Assembly (NCBI GenBank): GCA_016839385.1
Contig: JAEOUK010000495.1
Location: 1 to 5,823, forward strand
From: Promethearchaeota archaeon
GTDB lineage: Archaea > Asgardarchaeota > Lokiarchaeia > Sigynarchaeales > MK-D1
Direction: 5' to 3'
DNA length: 5,823 nt
Shown here one piece after another: positions 1 to 5,578 of the stretch (within the stretch, counting starts at the first letter, position 1; each line of letters opens with the position of its first letter). The position numbers and the translations under genes were made by a program. Below the pieces are notes generated by a model. That model searched no databases, had not been told where the DNA came from, and saw nothing but the letters and a program-made list of their open reading frames with translations.

Positions 1-389
1 AAATTTTTGTAATATTCTTTTAATTTAGTCAATCCTTGTGCGTTTGGAATAATTGAAACCCATACTTTGCTTAATGGTATTTTTTTTGCTATTTCTATAG
101 TATATTCATTAGGAATTCCATACTCTTTCTCCAATTCCATAGCTTGAAATAAGCATGTTTCTATAGAACTTGCCTCCAATTCTAACTTTAATTGATCTAA
201 TGTGATTTTTCTCCTATATAGAACTGTTCTTCCTCCCGATTTCAATTCAAGTAACTTTTTAACAACAGAAGGATGCTGCTCACCTTCGAAAATAGGCCAG
301 ATCTGTGAGTCAATATTGGGTAAAAAGAAAGGATTTGCAAATTTCTTCCCAAACACACTTGAAAAATCCGGACAGTAAAGTCTCTCCAA
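1..389 (-). CDS. Unrecognised soluble protein, N-terminal 129 residues (runs off the left edge)
   Basis: I do not recognise this protein. The frame stays open from base 389 down to base 1, giving 129 complete codons with no stop, so the C-terminus lies outside the window. There is no in-frame ATG near the beginning. I chose TTG at 389-387 because AGGTGG (400-395) sits exactly five bases upstream, a strong archaeal Shine-Dalgarno at ideal spacing, and an in-frame TAG at 392-390 blocks any earlier start. GTG at codon 12 is a weaker alternative. The product begins MERLYCPDFSS and has PFFLPNIDSQIWPIFEGEQ near residues 20-38, SGGRTVLYRRK near 51-61, and KVWVSIIPNAQGL near 108-120. It is mixed charged and hydrophobic, with no signal peptide or membrane segment. 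It follows the membrane-protein gene by 46 bases on the same strand, so it is probably the third gene of the dehydrogenase operon. The function is unknown. Confidence 0.72.
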   Translation of the reverse strand, partial: MERLYCPDFSSVFGKKFANPFFLPNIDSQIWPIFEGEQHPSVVKKLLELKSGGRTVLYRRKITLDQLKLELEASSIETCLFQAMELEKEYGIPNEYTIEIAKKIPLSKVWVSIIPNAQGLTKLKEYYKN

Positions 390-394
390 CTATT

Positions 395-400
395 CCACCT
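395..400 (-). promoter_or_regulatory. Shine-Dalgarno site AGGTGG that decides a TTG start
   Basis: AGGTGG on the minus strand matches the core of the archaeal anti-SD complement (GGAGGTGATC). It is followed by the five-base spacer AATAG and then TTG at 389-387. It is the main reason for calling a gene here with a TTG start, since no ATG is available. Confidence 0.65.
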
Positions 401-435
401 AATGATGATAGATCTGTAATAAAAAATATGGGGAT

Positions 436-1308
436 TTACTCTTCATAAATTTTGCTGGAAAAGAATTTTTTCTTATCTTTTGTAGTATATAACTCGAGAT
501 AGTATCCAGCACGACTGAAACCTACTGCAGTAATAATACTTCCAACGATTTGAAGAAAACTTGTTATGAACTTGAGTATAGATAGAATTGATGAGGTAAA
601 TAAGACTGATTCGGGAATATATCCGACAATTATTCCGAAAATTATTCCCATCATAAAAAATGTGCCCCCCAATATCATCAGCTTCATTTCTTTGGGAAAT
701 GGAGCACTTAATTCATCTACAAATCTATCTCCAACATACAGATTTCCCCATTTCAATAGTAATAGAGAACCTGCAATAGTCAAGGCTGGACTAACGATTT
801 CTATGTATCGTAACCATGTTGCTTGATAGGAGAGCATAGTATAATAGAAGAATACCTTCTCTGCAGGGCCGTCATCTGAGAAATGAATCAGTAATGGATC
901 TGTATTGAGAGAAACTATAACAGTTCCCACTCCTAGGATCAGTATATTAAGTATAAGCATGCTAAGTAGCAAGATAAAAGCTTTTTGGATGAAATGTCCC
1001 CCATAAGTCGAATCAGATCTCTTCAATCCCACCAAAAAATCAATGTAAAATCCAAATTCGAAAGCTTTTATTATATATATTACCATTAATGCGGCTCGTA
1101 CAGGATTAAAAACGATTAGGAACAGAAAAATACTTATAAAAAGCATCACAATCAAAAGAACCAATAAAGTATTCCCGTAAGTCCTCATAGTTTTTCCTAA
1201 ATGCGCCAGTGTGCTGGAATATGGTGATCTTTCATCATCTTCAAGTTGTTCATCATCGATGGGTTCATCGTCATCTATTAGATCACTATCATTTGGTTCC
1301 GCTGACAT
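436..1308 (-). CDS. Six-helix integral membrane protein with an acidic N-terminal tail, function unknown
   Basis: I do not recognise this 290-residue protein. Residues 1-27 form an extremely acidic tail (14 Asp/Glu in the first 26). Hydrophobic segments follow near 47-68, 72-93, 109-134, 168-186, 208-230 and 240-264. Positive charges lie in the 94-108 and 187-207 loops and in the C-terminal KDKKKFF stretch, so both ends are predicted to be cytoplasmic by the positive-inside rule. No transporter or enzyme motif is evident. Start choice: an in-frame ATG at 1320 would add four residues (MVTI), but GGTGA at 1318-1314 lies five bases before ATG 1308, which favours 1308. A TATA-like TTTATAT at 1342-1336 could drive a secondary transcript beginning near 1313. 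The gene lies 54 bases downstream of the dehydrogenase on the same strand and 46 bases before the next gene, which suggests an operon. A role linked to the dehydrogenase is inference from position only. Confidence 0.85.
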   Translation of the reverse strand: MSAEPNDSDLIDDDEPIDDEQLEDDERSPYSSTLAHLGKTMRTYGNTLLVLLIVMLFISIFLFLIVFNPVRAALMVIYIIKAFEFGFYIDFLVGLKRSDSTYGGHFIQKAFILLLSMLILNILILGVGTVIVSLNTDPLLIHFSDDGPAEKVFFYYTMLSYQATWLRYIEIVSPALTIAGSLLLLKWGNLYVGDRFVDELSAPFPKEMKLMILGGTFFMMGIIFGIIVGYIPESVLFTSSILSILKFITSFLQIVGSIITAVGFSRAGYYLELYTTKDKKKFFSSKIYEE

Positions 1309-1313
1309 TATTG

Positions 1314-1318
1314 TCACC
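1314..1318 (-). promoter_or_regulatory. Shine-Dalgarno site GGTGA selecting ATG 1308 over ATG 1320
   Basis: GGTGA overlaps the upstream in-frame ATG at 1320-1318 and is separated from ATG 1308 by CAATA (five bases). Nothing SD-like stands before ATG 1320. The site therefore points to the MSAEPND start for the membrane protein and implies translation from within a longer (operon) transcript. Confidence 0.6.
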
Positions 1319-1362
1319 ATTATGTCATTTATTTGATATAAAGTTATTGTGAAATTATTTGG

Positions 1363-2628
1363 TCATTTTAAAACATTTTTTACTATATCTCTTAAAGCTC
1401 TACTAACTAACAGTAATTGTATATTTCGAGATCCTCCTATAATTTCTTGGATATGACTAACTGCAAGAGCTTTTTCCACTCTGAGATTATCTGTGAAAGC
1501 TATTCCTCCCATCAATTGTTGCATTTCGTAATTTATCTTATGTGCCAGATTACTTGCTAGAAATTTGGTACCGGATGAAAATGCTGCATTATATTTGTGG
1601 ATGTCTGCTTTATTTGGGTATTTAAGTGATTTTCGGTATTCATCACCTGTTTGTAATCCTAATTCTGTTGCTGCCATTAATTCAGTGAATAATTTGGTGA
1701 TTGGCAAATAGACTCCCTGAAATTCGTAAATTCTTTGACCAAATTGTTCCCTTAGATTTGTGTACAGGAGACCTGTGATAGCAGTTAACCAAGCCACTCC
1801 AAGGCTTGAGCCCACTATAGCATCACGTTCTGCAACCAATCCCGTGAATAAATTAGTATACCCACCTCCATTAGCTCCTAAAACATTTTGTTTTGGAATT
1901 CTAACATTCTTAAATATAGATTGACCAATTTGAACTCGTGGGACTGATGTTATTCCTAATCTGTGCGTTTCTACTCCTTCGAAGTCACGCTCAACAATAA
2001 CTTGAAACATAGTTCCTCGAGGATTTTCGACATCTTTTACTCCATAAACAATGAAGTAATCAGCGACAGGACCATTAGTAGTGTATACTTTTTCTGCATT
2101 AAGAATGTAATAATCTCCCATATCCTCAATGGTTGCATTCATGTGTACTGCATCAGAACCACGATCTCGTTCCGTAATGCAGATACACCCGATTTTTTCC
2201 CCTTTCAATACTTTTTCAAGAATTTTTTTCACGTGATCATTTCCACCATATTTAAACACGGGATTTCCGAATATCACTCCAGTAACCACTCGAGCAAGAT
2301 CCAATTCGGGATCTACAATAGAAGTTGCCATTGCTAGTAAAAGTTCATATCTCATTCCATATTTTCCCGAATCTGCAAGATCTCCATATGGATTCAAACG
2401 CTGAACATAATTTTTTTTACCAAGTATCTTGAAGAGGTCATATACATCTTCACTCAAATCAATAGCGGGTTCGATCTCCTTTACCATAAAATCCTCTACT
2501 TCTTGGAGAAATTCCCGTTCATCCTTACTAATCATAGGAAAAATAAAATCATTAAATACCCGATATATATTTCGAGTAGTTAATTTTTTCCTAATATCCT
2601 CTGAGAGAATATCCACGCCTTTTTTCAT
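1363..2628 (-). CDS. Acyl-CoA dehydrogenase family flavoprotein (IVD/LCAD-type catalytic base arrangement)
   Basis: This is a 421-residue acyl-CoA dehydrogenase, a normal length for the family. Such enzymes use FAD to oxidise an acyl-CoA thioester to the 2,3-enoyl-CoA in the cytoplasm and pass electrons to ETF or a similar carrier. In order: an N-terminal helical domain (about 35-140); the mid-domain flavin/substrate signature TERDRGSD (152-159), with LNAEKVYTTNG around 176-186; then the C-terminal helical domain with REQFGQRI (293-300) and QLMGGIAFTDNLRVEKAL (371-388). At the MCAD-type base position (the YEGTS motif) this protein has IGGS, with Gly398. Instead it has Glu267 in GLVAERDA, the position used as base in isovaleryl-CoA and long-chain acyl-CoA dehydrogenases. 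The substrate cannot be assigned from sequence alone. ATG 2628 has no SD but has a TATA-like box centred 27 bases upstream, suggesting a leaderless mRNA and the first gene of a three-gene operon. It is divergent from the NadE-like gene. Confidence 0.95.
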   Translation of the reverse strand: MKKGVDILSEDIRKKLTTRNIYRVFNDFIFPMISKDEREFLQEVEDFMVKEIEPAIDLSEDVYDLFKILGKKNYVQRLNPYGDLADSGKYGMRYELLLAMATSIVDPELDLARVVTGVIFGNPVFKYGGNDHVKKILEKVLKGEKIGCICITERDRGSDAVHMNATIEDMGDYYILNAEKVYTTNGPVADYFIVYGVKDVENPRGTMFQVIVERDFEGVETHRLGITSVPRVQIGQSIFKNVRIPKQNVLGANGGGYTNLFTGLVAERDAIVGSSLGVAWLTAITGLLYTNLREQFGQRIYEFQGVYLPITKLFTELMAATELGLQTGDEYRKSLKYPNKADIHKYNAAFSSGTKFLASNLAHKINYEMQQLMGGIAFTDNLRVEKALAVSHIQEIIGGSRNIQLLLVSRALRDIVKNVLK

Positions 2629-2650
2629 AGGTAATGTTTAAACCTATTCT

Positions 2651-2659
2651 CTATTAAAG
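2651..2659 (-). promoter_or_regulatory. TATA box for the acyl-CoA dehydrogenase operon
   Basis: CTTTAATAG on the minus strand is centred about 27 bases upstream of ATG 2628, the usual TATA-to-start distance in archaea. No Shine-Dalgarno lies between it and the ATG, so the predicted transcript starts at or within a base or two of the start codon. Confidence 0.55.
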
Positions 2660-2735
2660 ATTCACACGGGGCACTTTTTCCCACATTATTGTAATATTGT
2701 TAGTGCTACTTAGTCTGTTGCAAATCCAGTGTAAA

Positions 2736-2743
2736 CTTTAAAT
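2736..2743 (+). promoter_or_regulatory. TATA box for the NadE-like gene
   Basis: CTTTAAAT is centred near 2739-2740. Transcription 24-27 bases downstream would begin around 2764-2767. That fits a leaderless GTG start at 2764 or a short leader of 6-9 bases before ATG 2773, and argues against the GTG at 2749. It lies back to back with the dehydrogenase TATA box within one 144-base divergent region. Confidence 0.5.
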
Positions 2744-2772
2744 GATATGTGAGGAATTTATGTGTGAAAATA

Positions 2773-3681
2773 ATGAATGAAACAGTTTCTCAAATACTAG
2801 AAATAGATTTCTCTGATATGACTAAGAATATCAAAACTTTCATTAAAAAATCCTTGACGCGACTTAATCGAAATGGTGCTGTAATAGGTTTAAGTGGAGG
2901 GTTGGATTCAGCTGTAGTTGCGATTCTAACAGTTCAGAGTTTAGGAGCTGAGAATGTGCACTTGATTAATATGCCTGATCAAGACAGTAAACCTTTTCAT
3001 CAAGATCATGCACAATTGCTTGCTAAACATTTAGGAATTCCATTAATTACCCAGACTCTCACACCTTTGTTGAGAAAAGCAGGTACATACAAATTATTAC
3101 CTTTGAAATTTCTCCCAAGCCGTAGGTTACGAGGATTATTTGTCAAAATTGGTGAGAAGATTCTATTATCTCGAAAAAATGCAGAAAATTTCCTTATCAC
3201 ACGAATGCAACCTAAGGCAAATTCTTTCATTTCTAAAGGAAATTCTTACTCAAGTGCGAAGCATAGAATGCGCATGGTTGTATTGTATCAATACGCTGAG
3301 GTTCATAATTTGATGGTGGTTGGCGCTGCGAATCGAACTGAATGGTTAACAGGGACGTTTTCTAAATGGGGTGTAGATCAATGCGCAGATATCATGCCAG
3401 TATTGCATGTATATCGCAGTCAATTGGAAGACTTAGCAGAATTTCTGGAAGTTCCCAGTTATATTCGAAAAAAAGCACCAGATCCGGATGTCATTCCTGG
3501 TGTCGAAGATAAAGGAAAACTGCTAGGGGATATGAAGTGTGTTGATCAAATATTGAATGGAATAGAGAAGAATCAAAAAATGGAAAATTTTTATGAGGAA
3601 TTTGGGAAAGATACTGTAAATTTAATAGTGAAATTATATAATCTCTCATCCCATATGCGGAATTCCCCTTTTCACTTATAA
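2773..3681 (+). CDS. nadE: NAD synthetase-like (NadE family) amide-forming enzyme, divergent, with a basic insert
   Basis: This is a 302-residue cytoplasmic member of the NAD+ synthase/adenine nucleotide alpha-hydrolase superfamily. NadE adenylates deamido-NAD and amidates it. No nitrilase glutaminase domain is present, so ammonia or a partner would supply nitrogen. The ATP pyrophosphatase loop is SGGLDS (41-46). Further NadE-like blocks are SKGN (154-157), AKHRMRMVVLYQYA (162-175), GAANRTEWLTG (184-194), and SKWGVDQCADIMP (197-209, in place of the usual KYGDGGxDxxP). Last is KKAPDPDVIPG (233-243), followed by EDKGKLLG. Between strand and KGN, residues about 97-150 form an insert rich in Lys/Arg that the compact bacterial enzymes lack. 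Start: GTG 2749 and GTG 2764 are in frame; I chose ATG 2773, with 2764 as a serious alternative from the TATA spacing. The family is clear. That it truly makes NAD, rather than amidating another acid, is not certain. It converges on the flippase gene, 7 bases apart. Confidence 0.85.
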   Translation: MNETVSQILEIDFSDMTKNIKTFIKKSLTRLNRNGAVIGLSGGLDSAVVAILTVQSLGAENVHLINMPDQDSKPFHQDHAQLLAKHLGIPLITQTLTPLLRKAGTYKLLPLKFLPSRRLRGLFVKIGEKILLSRKNAENFLITRMQPKANSFISKGNSYSSAKHRMRMVVLYQYAEVHNLMVVGAANRTEWLTGTFSKWGVDQCADIMPVLHVYRSQLEDLAEFLEVPSYIRKKAPDPDVIPGVEDKGKLLGDMKCVDQILNGIEKNQKMENFYEEFGKDTVNLIVKLYNLSSHMRNSPFHL

Positions 3682-3688
3682 AAATGAC

Positions 3689-5497
3689 TCAATCATCTTT
3701 CCTTATTGACATAGCTCGAGTTTGCATTAATTCAGCAATTTCTTCATTTACTTTTGTAGTCTTAATCGGAAAACGATTGAATAATTTGGTTTTTTCAGAA
3801 AATTTCTGTGCTAACTTATAGATTGGACGAGCTATCCATTTGGAAGGTTTCGACATATCAACAGCACGCTTAAAATGAAGTAATTCCGTTTCATCCCATC
3901 CTCCCAATAGGGCATATAGAATGAAATGGATGAAATATGGAATGATTACACAACCAACCGCAATAATAATTCCCGCTGCAAAAAGAGTATTCATCACATT
4001 ATTCAACAGTGGATAAACCCATTTGACGAGGGATAACGATATTGTGAGTTCAAAAGTCAAAGCTATGATTGGAACTATGAAAGTTTGCCATACATTTATT
4101 GTGATCTTGAAGAAGCGTTTGTTAAAAATCAAGTATCCAGTAATCCATTTTATAATACGTCCAAGTCCAAAAGACCAGACTAATGCTAGCCAACCCGTAT
4201 CGAAAAGAATAATCATAATGTACAAGACGAGAATACGAATACCTTGATCCACAAAAACTAGTATTATATTAAATTCTGGATGCCCTACACCGTTAAACAT
4301 TGCATCATGCAGTTGCGAGAATAAATTGAAATAATTAAACACTACTAAGTACCGAAGCATTGGACCAAGGAGTGCAAAACGTTCCCCAGCAAAAACTGCA
4401 AATAAGGGGGCTGCAGTAAACAATACGCATCCCAAGAAAGATCCTACCAATCCATTCCATTTATAAATTCTAGTGATATAATCTCCTGAAAGATGGATTT
4501 TTCCGTTATTATATGCCTCTGACAAAGGTGGAGCGATTTCGAAATAAAATGCGCCTACAAAAGAACCAACAAAATCTGCAATACTATATATTCCTATAAA
4601 AACTGCATAATTAGGCATATAGTTAATCAAAATGGCAGTAGCTATCAAGTTTCCTGCAGGCCAAATTAACATTGCGACTAAAGGGCGTAATCCATATAAT
4701 AAACTATCCTTCACGATAGACCAGTCGAAATCTACACGGAATAATGTTAGAATTCTATAAGAAGGATCAATTTCTTGGAGTACTGGTTTTAACCAATATG
4801 CACCTATGATTGCTGCAAGAAAATCATCTATATAAGCACCAATTATAGCTCCAATTGTCGCTCCCATCAGTTCTCCTATAGCTGGATTTTGTTTACCAAC
4901 AAATCTTCCCAATAAAATACAGATCAGTTTCGTAGAACTTTCCAATAATACTGCGTGAATAAAATATAAGATATTGGATTTGTCAAATCGCTGATATGCC
5001 TTAATTGCTCCTGAAAACACACTCAACATTCCTGGAAATTGACGTGTAGAATATAACAACAATAACCAAGAAGCATATATTAAATCTGAAGAGGAGAGAA
5101 AGAATAGGACCCAAATACTGATTCCAGTCACTTGTAAAAGTCCTGTAAACATTTGGAAATAGATGTAGAATTGTATATACTTGATACTTTTTTTAGGATC
5201 TTTTATGTTATACTCACTTACAAACCGTTGCAGTGATAGTCCAACTCCTAGATCAAGCATTGTAAACCCAAAACCGAATAAATTAGCAACCATAACAGTG
5301 TATCCCACTCCAACAGGAAATGGGAATATAAAATACGGCATGAACCAAGATGTGTATAAAATTCCGAAACTGGCAGTCAATATTATAAATACGAGATTCA
5401 TCAATATTCCAGCTAAGGGACGATGGAAACCAATCTCCTTCCATGAATTTCTAATTTCGACTATTTCAATTTCTCTCTTCTTCCGTAAGTTCTTCAT
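3689..5497 (-). CDS. MOP-superfamily flippase (polysaccharide/lipid-linked glycan exporter, Wzx/MurJ-like)
   Basis: This is a 602-residue polytopic membrane protein with 14 hydrophobic segments by eye, the number typical of Wzx- and MurJ-type flippases, which move lipid-linked sugars across the cytoplasmic membrane. Segments begin near residue 28 and end near 530. An early loop, SLQRFVSEYNIKDPKKS (about 88-104), resembles the conserved loop after helix 2 in polysaccharide biosynthesis proteins. Helix 6 carries an Asp pair (GAYIDDFLAA). The N-terminus (KNLRKKRE) and the C-terminal tail of about 70 residues are basic and probably cytoplasmic; the tail is longer than usual. Start: ATG 5497 is preferred over the adjacent in-frame TTG 5500, with an in-frame TAG at 5509-5507. 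It has no SD but a TATA-like box about 29 bases upstream. It is divergent from a GH127 glycosidase gene across an 80-base gap, which supports a glycan role. The substrate is unknown, and a MATE-like exporter of other cargo is less likely. Confidence 0.78.
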   Translation of the reverse strand: MKNLRKKREIEIVEIRNSWKEIGFHRPLAGILMNLVFIILTASFGILYTSWFMPYFIFPFPVGVGYTVMVANLFGFGFTMLDLGVGLSLQRFVSEYNIKDPKKSIKYIQFYIYFQMFTGLLQVTGISIWVLFFLSSSDLIYASWLLLLYSTRQFPGMLSVFSGAIKAYQRFDKSNILYFIHAVLLESSTKLICILLGRFVGKQNPAIGELMGATIGAIIGAYIDDFLAAIIGAYWLKPVLQEIDPSYRILTLFRVDFDWSIVKDSLLYGLRPLVAMLIWPAGNLIATAILINYMPNYAVFIGIYSIADFVGSFVGAFYFEIAPPLSEAYNNGKIHLSGDYITRIYKWNGLVGSFLGCVLFTAAPLFAVFAGERFALLGPMLRYLVVFNYFNLFSQLHDAMFNGVGHPEFNIILVFVDQGIRILVLYIMIILFDTGWLALVWSFGLGRIIKWITGYLIFNKRFFKITINVWQTFIVPIIALTFELTISLSLVKWVYPLLNNVMNTLFAAGIIIAVGCVIIPYFIHFILYALLGGWDETELLHFKRAVDMSKPSKWIARPIYKLAQKFSEKTKLFNRFPIKTTKVNEEIAELMQTRAMSIRKDD

Positions 5498-5521
5498 CAA
5501 AATACACTATCAACATGTAAG

Positions 5522-5530
5522 CTAATAAAT
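5522..5530 (-). promoter_or_regulatory. TATA box for the flippase gene
   Basis: ATTTATTAG on the minus strand is centred about 29 bases upstream of ATG 5497, with no Shine-Dalgarno in between. This is consistent with a leaderless or nearly leaderless archaeal transcript. It is one of two back-to-back boxes in the 5498-5578 divergent region. Confidence 0.5.
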
Positions 5531-5549
5531 CTTGATGTGGATTTTAATG

Positions 5550-5558
5550 TTTAATAAA
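5550..5558 (+). promoter_or_regulatory. TATA box for the GH127 gene
   Basis: TTTAATAAA is centred at 5554, 25 bases before ATG 5579, with no Shine-Dalgarno between. It sits inside the odd palindrome GTTTA-A-TAAAC (5549-5559), so TBP could in principle bind either way. The distance predicts a leaderless mRNA starting at or next to the ATG. Confidence 0.55.
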
Positions 5559-5578
5559 CTGTAGATGATACAATATAT

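Noticed and set aside
160..226. Repeated TATAGAACT (163-171 and 216-224)
   Set aside because: Two nine-base copies inside a coding frame are expected by chance in AT-rich sequence; there is no array or regular spacing.
566..826. Plus-strand open frame of 86 codons
   Set aside because: It lies wholly inside the membrane-protein gene on the opposite strand, has no SD or promoter, and has unremarkable composition.
1963..2641. Two plus-strand open frames (1963-2337 and 2429-2641)
   Set aside because: Both are antisense to the clearly identified acyl-CoA dehydrogenase, and their products look like mirror-frame translations (Ser/Ile/Phe-rich).
3006..3230. Minus-strand open frame of 74 codons
   Set aside because: It is antisense to the NadE-like gene, with no start signals or recognisable features.
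3679..3684. Short T-run after the flippase stop as a terminator
   Set aside because: A run of five Ts without a stem is too weak to call in such AT-rich DNA.
4023..4247. Plus-strand open frame of 74 codons
   Set aside because: It is antisense to the flippase membrane helices; a chance frame.
5181..5525. Plus-strand open frame of 114 codons
   Set aside because: It is antisense to the flippase N-terminal half and runs across its promoter; no SD.
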